64,000 nucleotides of DNA from CADEED01 sp043747875. Its GTDB lineage: Bacteria; Pseudomonadota; Gammaproteobacteria; Steroidobacterales; Steroidobacteraceae. Shown piece after piece: positions 17,801 through 26,049 of the stretch (within the stretch, counting starts at the first letter, position 1; every line of letters begins with the position of its first letter). The position numbers were made by a program, and so were the translations under genes. The DNA is taken from positions 1-64,000 of the forward strand of contig JAYTOI010000062.1 of assembly GCA_043747875.1 (NCBI GenBank), in the 5' to 3' direction. The notes beneath the pieces are model-generated. The model had not been told where the DNA came from and made no database searches. It saw nothing but the letters and a program-made list of their open reading frames with translations.

Positions 17801-17924
17801 TGTCGGGCACCGCGTCGATGGGCAGGCGCTGGTAGTTCCAGACCCCCGCCGCCGCGGCCATCGCGACGATGAACATCACCATCCAGCGACGGGCGATGCA
17901 GATTCGCAACAAGGAGTCGATCAT
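14802..17924 (-). CDS. czcA: CzcA-type heavy-metal efflux RND pump
   Basis: This 1040-residue inner-membrane RND transporter has twelve helices and two large periplasmic loops. The family start 'LPIDAVPDITNVQVQINTEA' is present. The transmembrane-helix 4 signature 'DFGLLVDGAVIIVEN' carries the DFG-DGA pattern of the divalent-metal HME branch (Co/Zn/Cd/Ni) and not the CusA (Cu/Ag) pattern. It is last in the minus-strand operon small protein-czcC-czcB-czcA, starting 10 bases after czcB. The product takes metal from the periplasm or cytosol and, with CzcB and CzcC, expels it by proton antiport. The exact metal cannot be read from the sequence. Confidence 0.93.
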   Translation of the reverse strand: MIDSLLRICIARRWMVMFIVAMAAAAGVWNYQRLPIDAVPDITNVQVQINTEAAGYSPPEVEQRITYLVEAAIAGLPHLEHTRSLSRYGLSQVTAAFEDGTDIYFARNLINERLQQAKGELPAGIEPTMGPIATGLGEIFLYTVQADVNARQPDGKPYDATALRSVQDWVIRPQLRQVPGITEVNTIGGFEREYHVTPDPARLLAFGSSFAEVSAALEKNNTNAGAGYIERNGEQYLVRSPGQVADISAIGRIIVAHRGDVPVTIRDVADVAYGKQLRTGAATRDGEEAVLGTAVMLIGENSRTVAKGVARKLAEINETLPGGITAEAVYDRTRLVEKAIATVQKNLLEGAVLVIVVLLAMLGNIRAALLTAMVIPLSMLLLMTGMVTTRVSANLMSLGALDFGLLVDGAVIIVENCMLRLAGQQHQLGRLLSIEERFHTVYAASREVFTPSLISVLVVILVNLPILALTGVEGKMFGPMALTVIIALLAALVLSVTFIPAAVALLLRGKIEEQENFIVRGARRAYTPVLDAALRFRVPVLAAAIVFVVLCGWASSRLGSEFVPSLDEGDLAVQALRIPGTSLTQSLEMQFQLERALADVPEVKTYFSRVGTAEVATDPMPPNISDGYVMLKEREDWPDPDKPKAELVREIEAKLDAVPGNALELSQPIQLRFNELISGVRSNLGIKIYGDDLDQLLKSGNAIAAVLAGIQGSEGVKVEQVEGLPMLSVEPNRDALYRYGLNVSDVQQVLAAATGGKEAGQIFEGDQRFAIVVRLPEHMRSDVAALSRLPIPLAERGYVPLGEVATLEFAPGPNQISRENGKRRLVVSCNVRGRDLGGFVAEARELIEERVQLPPGYWLQYGGTFEQLQSATEKLTWLVPITFLMIFALLLMTFGSAKDAGLVFSGVPLALTGGVIALWLRGIPLSITAGVGFITLSGVAVLTGVVMVSAIRDRLANGAGIDAAIRAGAMLRLRPILMVALVAALGFLPMALNTGTGAEVQRPLATVVIGGILSSTLLTLLVLPGLYRMAHRGAARRGIS

Positions 17925-17934
17925 CTCGCGCCCC

Positions 17935-18873
17935 TCAATGTCCGTGCGCGGCGGAGCCCTTGCCGAGCTCCGCTTTCAGTATGAAGCTGTTGGCGGCGAC
18001 GTAGGTATCGCCGGCGTGCAGACCTGAGACGATCTCAACCCACTGGCCATCGGTACGGCCGGCACTCACCGCCCTCGGCTCGAACCCATCCTCGCCCTGC
18101 ACGAAGACCACGCTCTGGTTCTCGATGGTCTGAACGGCAGCACTCCGTACGGCGAGCGGCACCTCGCTCTCGGCCAGCGTGACGTGTGCGGTCACATACA
18201 GGCCCGGCGCCCAGGTGCGCTCCTGGTTGTCGAGCAACACGCGTGCCGAAAGCGTTTGACTCGCGCTGCTGCCAAAAGGCGCGACGTAGACTATCTTCCC
18301 TTCACCCGCGCGGCCGGTGTCGGCGCTCGTGACGCGCACGGACTGGCCGACCCTGACCTTGCCCACGTCGCGCGGAAACAGGGCCAGCTCGACCCACACA
18401 CTAGATAGGTCGGCGACCGTGAACAGCACCTTGGCGCCCGATTGTTCGCCAGGGTTGGCATTTCGCGCGACCACCACGCCATCGAGCGGAGCGAGCAGCG
18501 CATAGGTCTGGAGGCTCTCGTCGCTTTCGACCGTGGCGAGCGCTTCTCCTTTGCGTACGGCATCACCTGTCTTTCGATTGACGGCGCGGATGACGCCCGG
18601 AAATCGCGCCGCGACGTCGCGCATGCGCTCCGCGTTGGGCGAGACCACCCCGTACACCGGCAAAGTTTCGCGTATGGATGCAGGGCCCACATTTTCGAGC
18701 GCAATGCCCGCAGCATCGATCTGCTCGGCGGAGAGATTCACCTTGCCATGCCCTGCCTCGGGGGAGGCGGCCTCCCTCTCGTGTGACTCGGCGGGTGCCG
18801 ACTGGTGTCGTCCGCCGCAGGCGATGAGTGCGAGGGTCAACGTGAACCAGGTCACCAGCAATCTGAGGTTCAT
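17935..18873 (-). CDS. czcB: CzcB-type periplasmic adaptor (membrane fusion protein), lipoprotein
   Basis: This 312-residue RND adaptor has a lipobox 'LALIAC' (Cys about 19) and then a His-containing linker. Two half-lipoyl motifs are split by a hairpin ('FPGVIRAVNRKTGDAVRKGE', 'YALLAPLDGVVVARNANPGE'), followed by a beta-barrel ('VRVGQSVRVTSADTG') and a membrane-proximal domain. The C-terminus ends '...SAAHGH', a short possible metal site. It links CzcA to the outer-membrane channel CzcC. It starts 15 bases after czcC. Confidence 0.9.
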   Translation of the reverse strand: MNLRLLVTWFTLTLALIACGGRHQSAPAESHEREAASPEAGHGKVNLSAEQIDAAGIALENVGPASIRETLPVYGVVSPNAERMRDVAARFPGVIRAVNRKTGDAVRKGEALATVESDESLQTYALLAPLDGVVVARNANPGEQSGAKVLFTVADLSSVWVELALFPRDVGKVRVGQSVRVTSADTGRAGEGKIVYVAPFGSSASQTLSARVLLDNQERTWAPGLYVTAHVTLAESEVPLAVRSAAVQTIENQSVVFVQGEDGFEPRAVSAGRTDGQWVEIVSGLHAGDTYVAANSFILKAELGKGSAAHGH

Positions 18874-18888
18874 GGAAGTCTCGGGAAT

Positions 18889-20172
18889 CTAGGGCGTCGG
18901 CCGCGCGAACGCGGTGCCGGTGAGACGCTCGATTTCCACGAGCATGCGGTGATAGTCGGCGGCCGCATCGATGGACGCGGCGCGCAGCGCGAGCAGTTCT
19001 TCCTGCACGCTCGCCAGCTCGAGGAACGAGAATCGACCGCGCTCATATCCGCCGCGGGTTTGCTCGAGGGCCAGTTGTGCCTGCGGCACCGCGTCGTCGC
19101 GCAGAGTTTCGAATCGCAGACGCGCGGCGCTCATTTCCTGGTACAGCGCCAGGAGATTCGAGCGCGCGAGCATGCGCGCGGCATCGCGCTGCGCACCGGT
19201 CTGATCGACGCGCACCCGTGCCTCGCGAATCCCGCCCTGGTAGCGGTCGAACACCGTCAACGGCATCGAAAATCCCGCCACGAGCGCGGAGTCATTCGAT
19301 GCTGACAGTCGCCGCACACCGAGATTGAATGTCAGATCGGGTCGCGCCTGCGCTCGCGCCAGCCGCAACTGCGCGTCGCGCTGCCGTTCGAGAGATGCGA
19401 ACCGAAGAAAGTCCGGTGACTGGTCGATGCTGTCCAGCATCGAGGCGAGCGTGTCGACCGCCGGCAAATCGAACAGCTGCGCCTTGGCAGCCTGGAAGGA
19501 AGGCTCCGCTCCCCCCCAAGTGGCGGCCAACGCGTAACGCGCACTGCGCAGTTCGCTCTGCTCCTGATGAAGCTCGACTACGGTTCTCGTGCGGGCCACG
19601 CGGGCGCGACTACGCTCGGCTTCGGGCGAGCGACCGGCCCGTACGCGCGAGTCGATGGCCTCGACGGTGTGGCGTGCGAGCGCGGAAGCTTCGGTCGCGA
19701 ACTGCACGCGTTCCTGTGCGACCACCACCTGGATGAAGCGGCGCGTCACTTCCGCCAGCACATCGAGCTCGCGTGCGCGCTGTTCCAGGGAAATGCCTTC
19801 GAAATCCAGATCCGCGACCGTGCTTCGCAGGGAGCGCTTGCCGCCAAGCTCGACGACCTGACTCAGGCTCAACGTTGTTTCGAGTGCGTCGGTCCCTTTG
19901 AAGTCGCGAGAGCCCGCGAAGTTTTCGAGCTCTACGCCCAGCTCCGGATTCGGGCGCAGACCCGCCTGTTGCGCTCGCGCCTGCGCGGCGCTGAGTTCAT
20001 ACGCGCTCGAGCGCAAATCCGGATTGCCTGACAACGCGGCATCGACCGCGCGGGTGAGCGTCAGATCGCCTTCGGGATCCACACCGCCGGCGGCAAGCGC
20101 CAGCGTCGTGACCCAAGCGCCCACCAAGAGAAACAGGCGCGCCATCAGAGCGCGCGTACAGACAGGGAACAT
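18889..20172 (-). CDS. czcC: CzcC-type outer-membrane efflux channel (TolC family)
   Basis: This 427-residue TolC-family protein has a signal peptide ('LFLLVGAWVTTLALAA'), and two outer-membrane-efflux repeats rich in Arg/Glu coiled-coil helices ('SAYELSAAQARAQQAGLRPN', 'ARLRFETLRDDAVPQAQLAL'). Start ATG 20172 has AGGAGG seven bases upstream, which fixes it over the Met at 20193. It is first of the three pump genes. The small exported protein at 20241-20654 precedes it by 68 bases. Confidence 0.9.
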   Translation of the reverse strand: MFPVCTRALMARLFLLVGAWVTTLALAAGGVDPEGDLTLTRAVDAALSGNPDLRSSAYELSAAQARAQQAGLRPNPELGVELENFAGSRDFKGTDALETTLSLSQVVELGGKRSLRSTVADLDFEGISLEQRARELDVLAEVTRRFIQVVVAQERVQFATEASALARHTVEAIDSRVRAGRSPEAERSRARVARTRTVVELHQEQSELRSARYALAATWGGAEPSFQAAKAQLFDLPAVDTLASMLDSIDQSPDFLRFASLERQRDAQLRLARAQARPDLTFNLGVRRLSASNDSALVAGFSMPLTVFDRYQGGIREARVRVDQTGAQRDAARMLARSNLLALYQEMSAARLRFETLRDDAVPQAQLALEQTRGGYERGRFSFLELASVQEELLALRAASIDAAADYHRMLVEIERLTGTAFARPTP

Positions 20173-20207
20173 CGCAAGCCTCCTGAGGCACACGCCTGGA
20201 TCGCGCG

Positions 20208-20219
20208 CCTGGTACCAGG
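20208..20219. promoter_or_regulatory. Palindrome CCTGGTACCAGG before czcC
   Basis: This perfect 12-bp palindrome lies in the 68-base gap between the small exported protein gene and czcC, about 36 bases ahead of the czcC start. It could be an operator for a metal-responsive regulator or an RNA hairpin. No regulator gene is adjacent in the window. Confidence 0.3.
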
Positions 20220-20240
20220 ACAGAACCTAACTATTGAGGC

Positions 20241-20654
20241 TTAGCGGGGAGGTCCGCGGGGCGGCGGACGTAGATCGGATGAGGCCGGAAGAAGCGCCGG
20301 GGCGGTGTCGCCAGGCCGGACGTGGCCGGCGCGCGAGGTCAGGCCGAGAGGGAGCGAGGTTTGCGCGAGACAGGCGAGGGTCAGCTGATCCAGCGAATCG
20401 ACCTTGACGACCGCCTGCGCGGCGGGGACTTCCACGTCACGATCATTGTGACCGTCGGCCGATTGCGCTTCGCTGAAGTGCGTGGGGGCGTCCTCGAGAT
20501 GGACGCTGACGGGAGTTTCTTTGCCATCGAGACACAGATGCAGATGCGCGTTGGCAACGCGCAGGGGCAGCAGCGCGATTGCCGCCACCCACAGTGCGAG
20601 AGCCCATTTGCTGCGTCGAAACACCGGCGGAGTATGCCGCAATCGCTGTTTCAC
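20241..20654 (-). CDS. Small exported protein at the head of the czc operon
   Basis: This protein of about 137 residues starts at GTG 20654. It has a signal peptide ('WALALWVAAIALLPLRVANA') and then 'HLHLCLDGKETPVSVHLEDA'. The mature part is rich in His and Asp ('HFSEAQSADGHNDRDVEV'), which would suit metal binding in the periplasm. The tail is Pro/Arg-rich. The long upstream extension of the frame runs antisense to the RES gene and is not real. Similar small His-rich proteins accompany czc/cop operons; I cannot name a family. Confidence 0.6.
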   Translation of the reverse strand: MKQRLRHTPPVFRRSKWALALWVAAIALLPLRVANAHLHLCLDGKETPVSVHLEDAPTHFSEAQSADGHNDRDVEVPAAQAVVKVDSLDQLTLACLAQTSLPLGLTSRAGHVRPGDTAPALLPASSDLRPPPRGPPR

Positions 20655-20744
20655 GCCATCGGTACTGAGTATCAGTCCGACGCGGGCGCCACATGACCGC
20701 CGTTTCCGACAGAATTCGGCCTGCGAATCGTCTACAAGCCGATC

Positions 20745-21902
20745 ATGGCTTCGTTGTGTACCGCGTGCGTCAAGGTGCAATCGCTCAAGAATGCGATCGT
20801 TTCGCTGGGCGGGATATCGGGCGACTGCGCTGTCTGTGGAGCGCGCGGCACGGTGCTCATGAGCTGTGCGACACCCGACTTCAGGGCCAGGATCCTGGCG
20901 CTGGTCCGATTCCACTACTCGGAAGCCGAGTACAACCCGCTTCTCGGCGGCGAACGGCTCGAGTCCATATTCCTGTGCGAGAACCCGATCACGGACGTTC
21001 AGCAGCACTGGAACCTGGATGCATACCAGCAGGCCCTGGCTCAACTGTTCTCGGATTGCCGGCACGACGGAGCGACGCGGGTCGACTTGTTTGCCGGGAA
21101 CGTCGATACAGAGCAGGGTCAATTTTTCGCGCTGAAGCGCGCCGACGACGATCGCCTGCGCGAGCTCAAGCATGCTTCGTTCACCCGGAATCACTATCTA
21201 CTGCACGCCGAAGCCCGTGCGCTGCTCGAACCGGTGGCGCAGCGGGTCGAACGGACGCTGGCCCGGGAATCCGTTTTCTACCGCGCCCGGATCGGATACG
21301 CCAAGAGCGGATTCGCGCGTGCGGGCTTGTTCGAAGGACGCCACTACACGCCCTTCGAGGGCGGTGCGCTGGGCGCTCCTCCGCCGCCATTCACAGCCGC
21401 GGGGCGCATGAATCGTGCCGGTGCATCGTTCCTGTACGTCGCCACGACACCGGAGACCGCCATCGCGGAACTGTGTCCGCATCCCGGTCACTATTGCAGC
21501 GTCGGAGCTTTTTCCGCCAGAGCCACGCTGCGCGTCTGCGATCTGAGCCTGCTCGATGTCACGGACTTCGCATCCAACGAGCAGTTGAGCGACTTCCTGC
21601 TGCTGAGCTCGATAGACAGCTGCTTCTCGATTCCCGTCCTGCCCGAGAACAGAGCGGAATACCATTTTCCGCAGCTGCTGGCGGACGTGTTTCGGCATCT
21701 CGGATACGACGGCGTTGGATATCGGAGTTCGGTCGGTCCGGGGATGAATTTCGCATTCTTCGACCCCGCAGCGTTCAGCTACCAGGTCGGATCGGCCGCC
21801 GTCACGAAGATAGAGTGGCTCTCTTATGCGACGACCACATTGCCGGTCATGAGCGGCGATGACGGCGAATACTGGACGCGAGCGGACGGCCATTTGCTGT
21901 GA
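20745..21902 (+). CDS. RES-domain protein with HEPN/RES N-terminal zinc-ribbon region
   Basis: This 385-residue protein begins with two Cys pairs ('LCTACVKV' and 'DCAVCG', a probable zinc ribbon) and a helical region. A RES domain runs from about residue 175: 'VFYRARIGYAKSG' (Arg), 'GRMNRAGASFLYVATTPETA' then 'IAE' (Glu), and 'YRSSVGPGMNFAFFDPAAF' (Ser). In family members such as ParT/MbcT, RES enzymes degrade NAD+ by phosphorolysis and are toxins paired with Xre antitoxins. All three namesake residues appear present. No Xre/MbcA-like antitoxin gene is next to it, which is odd for a toxin; long two-domain RES proteins often stand alone. It is divergent from the czc operon. Confidence 0.82.
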   Translation: MASLCTACVKVQSLKNAIVSLGGISGDCAVCGARGTVLMSCATPDFRARILALVRFHYSEAEYNPLLGGERLESIFLCENPITDVQQHWNLDAYQQALAQLFSDCRHDGATRVDLFAGNVDTEQGQFFALKRADDDRLRELKHASFTRNHYLLHAEARALLEPVAQRVERTLARESVFYRARIGYAKSGFARAGLFEGRHYTPFEGGALGAPPPPFTAAGRMNRAGASFLYVATTPETAIAELCPHPGHYCSVGAFSARATLRVCDLSLLDVTDFASNEQLSDFLLLSSIDSCFSIPVLPENRAEYHFPQLLADVFRHLGYDGVGYRSSVGPGMNFAFFDPAAFSYQVGSAAVTKIEWLSYATTTLPVMSGDDGEYWTRADGHLL

Positions 21903-21948
21903 CCACGGCCGTCCGCAGGCTGTTCGCAGCGAGTATTCCCGCTCAGCG

Positions 21949-23907
21949 TCAATTCCGTCGCTGACGCGGTGTGTTGTCGTTCGATCTGTGCTGCGGCTGA
22001 GATTCGCGCTGAGACTGAGGCTGCGCCGGCTTCTGCTCGGAGCGACTCGGCTGCTGCTGTCGCTCCGTCTGCGGACGCTCCACGCGCTGGCGTTGCTCTA
22101 CCTGGCGCTCGATCACGCGCTCGCGTTGCTCGACCTGGCGTTCAGTCACGCGCGGCGGCGACTCCTGCTGCCGCTGGTGCTGCTGAACCTCGACGGCGCG
22201 CTGCGGGCGCACATCACGGGCCTGCTGCTGGCGATCCTGCTGCTGGCGCACCTGTTGTTCGCGCAACTGCTCCTGTCTTTCCATGAGTTCGCGCGAAGGT
22301 CGATCCGCCCGCGGCCGGTCTTCTCGCGTGCGCCCGACCGACGCCGGCTGCTCCACGTGCCGCCGACGATCCAGTCGATCGCGGACCACAATCTCGCGAT
22401 CCCGCAAGTTGCGATCCCGCGCGCGATCGCTCGATGCGCGCGGAGCTTCGGATCGATTTTCCAGAGTGCGCGTGAAATGCGCGGACGAGGGCGGCGGATT
22501 TCGCCTGACCACTACCTGGCGGTTCACGATGGTCTGCGACGGAGCGCGCAGCGGCGCGCGCGGCGCACCGCCGAGTCGACTCTCGCGCAGCGGCTCGATG
22601 TGCGGGGCGCCTGCCACCAGGCGTGTGCGGCCGATGTCCCGCTCGCCGTCGCGAACGCGATGGTCACCGACGCGCCTCGCGGACGTGAACGTCGTCTGCG
22701 TCACCACCGTCACGGCGCCACGATTGCGATAGTTCACGTTTCTGGCGCGGTTCTCGTGCATCTCGCGCACGAACTCGCGGCCCACGGTGGTGTTGGTCAG
22801 GTTGACGCGCTCCACGTAGCGCCGGCTGTAGCGCCCGCGCGGCACGTACACTTCGCGCGGGCCGAGCGGAAACCAGCCAACGCCACCGCGGCCAGACGAG
22901 ATCGCCACGCTGACGCCCGGCCTATCTACCCAGCCGACCAGCGCCGGCGCATACACCGCGCGCACGTGTCGCGGTCCCGGCACCCAGCACCAGCGCTGGC
23001 GCACGTGCGCCCATCGTCCATAGTGAAACGGCGCATAACCCCAGGGCGCGTCGTCGATCCAGGTCCAGCCCCAGGGCGTGACCCACACCCAGCGGCCGAA
23101 CCGGTACGGCGACCAGTCCACCGCGAGATTCCGCGGCGTCCACACGTAGCCGTATTCGGGCTCCGAGTTCCACGTGCCGTTGTCGTCGAGATCCTCGTAG
23201 CCGGTGACGTCGGGCGATACGTATTCCGCTGTGCGCGACGAAGCCACGCGGTCGTAGCCGCGATCGCGATCGAGACTCCACGAGTCGAACTCGTCCGATG
23301 CGCCCAGCGGGCCGAAATCCGCGGCCAGCCGGTCGGTGCCGCGGAACGTGGCGGACTCGCGCGAGCGCACTACGACGTTCTGCGAGGGACCGTCCACTTC
23401 GGCCTCGCCTTCGTTGACCTTGACCACCGTGGCGTCGCCCGCGTCGTTCACCTCGACGCGATAGCTGCCGGGACGCAGCAGCGTGACCGCGAGGTTCGGC
23501 GTATCGATTTCGATCTCATCGTTGTCGTCGAGCGCGCGTACCCGGATGCTCAGCACGCCGGCGGTCATGCGCATCTGAATCGTGTCGTCGTCGACGTTGA
23601 GGAAGGAGAAGCCTGTGGTTTCCGCCAGGCGGACGACAGCCTGCCCCACCTGAATCTCGGCGCGCGCGCCCGGCGCGGTCCAGAGTCGGTCGCCGGTTGT
23701 CAGTGGACGATTGAGGAGCGCGGGTGCCCACTCTTCCTCGCCGGCGGGTTGCATGGACACTTCGCCGCGGATGAGGCTGAGTCGCGCCGCGCGATCCGGC
23801 GGGTCTGCTTCCAGCGGCTCGCTATCTTGTGCGCGCGCCGCGCCCAACATCAGCAAGAGCGACAGAGTCGCGATTTTCCGAAGTGCGCTGCTGTACATGC
23901 TCGCCAT
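21949..23907 (-). CDS. FecR/DUF6600 exported protein with Arg/Gln-rich tail
   Basis: This 652-residue protein has a signal peptide ('IATLSLLLMLGAARAQ') and a FecR-like beta domain at about 40-185 ('LSLIRGEVSMQPAGEEEWAP', 'GDRLWTAPGARAEIQVGQAV', 'GSYRVEVNDAGDATVVKVNE'). A DUF6600 Trp/Tyr-rich part follows at about 225-370 ('PYRFGRWVWVTPWGWTWIDD', 'YAPFHYGRWAHV'). The last 200 residues are low-complexity and made mainly of Arg, Gln and Glu ('REQQVRQQQDRQQQARD'). It is probably periplasmic or surface exposed. The role is unknown; the tail could bind nucleic acid or polysaccharide. The Met at 23898 is an equally good start. Confidence 0.82.
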   Translation of the reverse strand: MASMYSSALRKIATLSLLLMLGAARAQDSEPLEADPPDRAARLSLIRGEVSMQPAGEEEWAPALLNRPLTTGDRLWTAPGARAEIQVGQAVVRLAETTGFSFLNVDDDTIQMRMTAGVLSIRVRALDDNDEIEIDTPNLAVTLLRPGSYRVEVNDAGDATVVKVNEGEAEVDGPSQNVVVRSRESATFRGTDRLAADFGPLGASDEFDSWSLDRDRGYDRVASSRTAEYVSPDVTGYEDLDDNGTWNSEPEYGYVWTPRNLAVDWSPYRFGRWVWVTPWGWTWIDDAPWGYAPFHYGRWAHVRQRWCWVPGPRHVRAVYAPALVGWVDRPGVSVAISSGRGGVGWFPLGPREVYVPRGRYSRRYVERVNLTNTTVGREFVREMHENRARNVNYRNRGAVTVVTQTTFTSARRVGDHRVRDGERDIGRTRLVAGAPHIEPLRESRLGGAPRAPLRAPSQTIVNRQVVVRRNPPPSSAHFTRTLENRSEAPRASSDRARDRNLRDREIVVRDRLDRRRHVEQPASVGRTREDRPRADRPSRELMERQEQLREQQVRQQQDRQQQARDVRPQRAVEVQQHQRQQESPPRVTERQVEQRERVIERQVEQRQRVERPQTERQQQPSRSEQKPAQPQSQRESQPQHRSNDNTPRQRRN

Positions 23908-24040
23908 GATAGGACGCGGCGGTGAACCATGCCTGAATGGACAACGCCCGGGAGAGCGTTGCGGTTGCCTTCTCAGGCAGCAGCGGTGCGGTTTCTTTCA
24001 GGATGTGTCGGCATCCTGAACCCTCGAATGTGGGGAATAC

Positions 24041-24427
24041 TTACGACGCGCAGCGAAACGCGTATTCGATCCCCAATTCCTTGGGCACCGGCACGTGCGC
24101 GTCAATTATGCAATCCGCGTGCCCGCGCACCTTCAGTATCTGCAGTGCGGCATCGCGATAGACCGGTTCGATCGCCGGAAGCATGGCCGACCACTGCGTC
24201 TCGCGCCCGCTCAGCGCGATTCCCAATCGCTTCGATGAGGACGGCGTCACGTACAGCTTGCCGGGGTGCTGCGCGTCCTCGAAGCCATTGAGCTGCGTGA
24301 TCTGGAGTTGGGGAAACGCGGCGGGCACGACCGTGGGTTTGTTCACGACGTACTTCGCGGCGGCCATGTTCTGCGCACAGCCGGCCACGGCTGCGACGAC
24401 GATGAGAACGAGGAGAGGGCGGGACAT
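24041..24427 (-). CDS. Small lipoprotein, unknown function
   Basis: This 128-residue protein has a signal sequence ending in the lipobox 'VAAVAGC' (Cys about 17). The mature domain ('FPQLQITQLNGFEDAQHPGK', 'IEPVYRDAALQILKVRG') carries a late Cys pair ('ADCIID' and 'FRCAS') that could form a disulfide. I recognise no family. It lies on the same strand as the DUF6600 gene, 133 bases from it, without signs of coupling. Confidence 0.7.
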   Translation of the reverse strand: MSRPLLVLIVVAAVAGCAQNMAAAKYVVNKPTVVPAAFPQLQITQLNGFEDAQHPGKLYVTPSSSKRLGIALSGRETQWSAMLPAIEPVYRDAALQILKVRGHADCIIDAHVPVPKELGIEYAFRCAS

Positions 24428-24491
24428 GCGCGGAGTCTATGCACGATCTGCCGCGGCTGGCTCCTGTAAAATCTTGCAGGTGCATGGTTGT

Positions 24492-25430
24492 CTATCTAGT
24501 TCCTGGACGGCCGCGCCGCAGGACGCGCGCCTGCCGCAATCCATGCCCCGCGTAGATCAACAGCCCGATCCAGATCAGCACGAACCCGGTCGCGCGCGCG
24601 GCGGGGAAGGGCTCCTTGAACACGACCAGTCCGCACATCAACTGCAGGCTGGGCGCGATGAACTGCAGCACGCCCATCGTCGACAACTGGATGCGCCGCG
24701 CGCCGTATGCGAACAGGACCAGCGGAATCGAGGTGACGACACCACTCAACAGCAGCAGCGCGGTCACGCTGCCGCTCGAGTGGCCCAGCACTCCGGCTGC
24801 CTGCGCTTCGGACCAGACCAGATATCCGACGGCGAACGGCACCAACAAGATGGTCTCGACGGCCAGGCCCGGCAGTGCGTCGATCTTCACCGTCTTGCGG
24901 ATCAATCCGTACAGCGCGAACGACGAACCGACCATCAGCGCGATCCACGGCGCCCGCCCCGTCATGAACGTGAGATACGCCACGCCGGCGGCCGCGAATG
25001 CGGCGGCTATCCACTGCGTTCGATCGAGGCGCTCCGACAGCACGAAGATGCCTAACATGATGTTGAGCAACGGGCCCATGAAGTAGGCCAGGCTGACTTC
25101 GAGCACGTGGCCATGGTTCACCGCCCAGGCGAACCCCAGCCAGTTGACCGCGATGAAAAACGCGCTGGCCGCGAGCCGGATCAGGACGCCTGGGCGGGTC
25201 GCCGCCTCCCACAACTTGCCCAGCTCTCCATTGCAGGCAAGCCAGCCGAGCACGAACAAACAGGACCAGGCAACGCGATGCGCGGTGATCTGCATCGCCG
25301 ACACGCTGGCGAGGCCTATTAAATAGAGTGGAAAGAACCCCCAGATGACGAACGCGGCGATTGCCGACGTGAGTCCGCGCCCGTGCGTGGTTCCGCCGGA
25401 CTGGGTGGTGGATGTGGTAGCTGTTGCCAT
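24492..25430 (-). CDS. rarD: EamA-family permease, RarD type
   Basis: This 312-residue protein has ten predicted transmembrane helices in the RarD/EamA layout, starting 'LTSAIAAFVIWGFFPLYLIG' and 'ITAHRVAWSCLFVLGWLAC'. It includes 'NWLGFAWAVNHGHVLEVSLA' then 'YFMGPLLNIMLG', the RarD signature region, and ends with a basic tail. Start ATG 25430 is chosen; the much longer open frame upstream is antisense to the glutathione peroxidase gene. It is an inner-membrane transporter. RarD was first linked to chloramphenicol sensitivity, but the substrate is not established. Confidence 0.9.
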   Translation of the reverse strand: MATATTSTTQSGGTTHGRGLTSAIAAFVIWGFFPLYLIGLASVSAMQITAHRVAWSCLFVLGWLACNGELGKLWEAATRPGVLIRLAASAFFIAVNWLGFAWAVNHGHVLEVSLAYFMGPLLNIMLGIFVLSERLDRTQWIAAAFAAAGVAYLTFMTGRAPWIALMVGSSFALYGLIRKTVKIDALPGLAVETILLVPFAVGYLVWSEAQAAGVLGHSSGSVTALLLLSGVVTSIPLVLFAYGARRIQLSTMGVLQFIAPSLQLMCGLVVFKEPFPAARATGFVLIWIGLLIYAGHGLRQARVLRRGRPGTR

Positions 25431-25556
25431 GCGTGGGACGCATTGTGCAGGAGGCCCGACCCGCATTGCGCCTTCTGAGGTCGCTGCCACGAGAGGGATG
25501 CGAAGGCCGGTCCTGGTATCGAAGTGCCGCGGGCCGGTTTCGTTTATCGTGCGTCC

Positions 25557-26036
25557 ATGAAAACCTTCTTCGACATCCCCGTCCGAGGCATCGCCGGCGC
25601 GCCGGACCTGCTCGGCCCGCTGCGCGGCAAAGTGGTGCTTGCGGTGAACGTGGCCAGCCGCTGCGGCCTCACTCCGCAATACAGCGGCCTCGAGGAATTG
25701 CACGACGAACTCAAGGGCGAGAACTTCGCCGTGGTCGGCTTTCCCTGCAACCAGTTCGGCGCGCAGGAACCGGGCACCGGGCAGCAGATCGCGCAGTTCT
25801 GCAGCGCCACTTATGGCGTCACTTTCCCGATGAGCGAGAAGCTGGACGTGAACGGCGCGCAGCGGCATGCGCTGTATGGCTACCTGACCTCTGCGGACAC
25901 CGGCGTCGCGGGCGACATCGAATGGAATTTCGAGAAATTCCTGATCGGCCGCGATGGCAAAGTCCTCAAGCGCTATTCGCCGTCGACACCGCCGCGCGAC
26001 GCGGGGCTCATGCAGGACATCGCGGCCGCCCTCTAG
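25557..26036 (+). CDS. Glutathione peroxidase-family thiol peroxidase
   Basis: This 159-residue cysteine GPx has the peroxidatic Cys in 'NVASRCGLTPQYSGLEEL' (where mammalian GPx has Sec). The resolving-region motif is 'VVGFPCNQFGAQEPG' and the catalytic Trp-Asn is in 'IEWNFEKFLI'. The start is at ATG 25557. It reduces peroxides and usually takes electrons from thioredoxin in bacteria. It is divergent from rarD and convergent with the DUF5916 gene, with only 13 bases between the stops. Confidence 0.93.
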   Translation: MKTFFDIPVRGIAGAPDLLGPLRGKVVLAVNVASRCGLTPQYSGLEELHDELKGENFAVVGFPCNQFGAQEPGTGQQIAQFCSATYGVTFPMSEKLDVNGAQRHALYGYLTSADTGVAGDIEWNFEKFLIGRDGKVLKRYSPSTPPRDAGLMQDIAAAL

Positions 26037-26049
26037 CCGTTCGCAAGCG

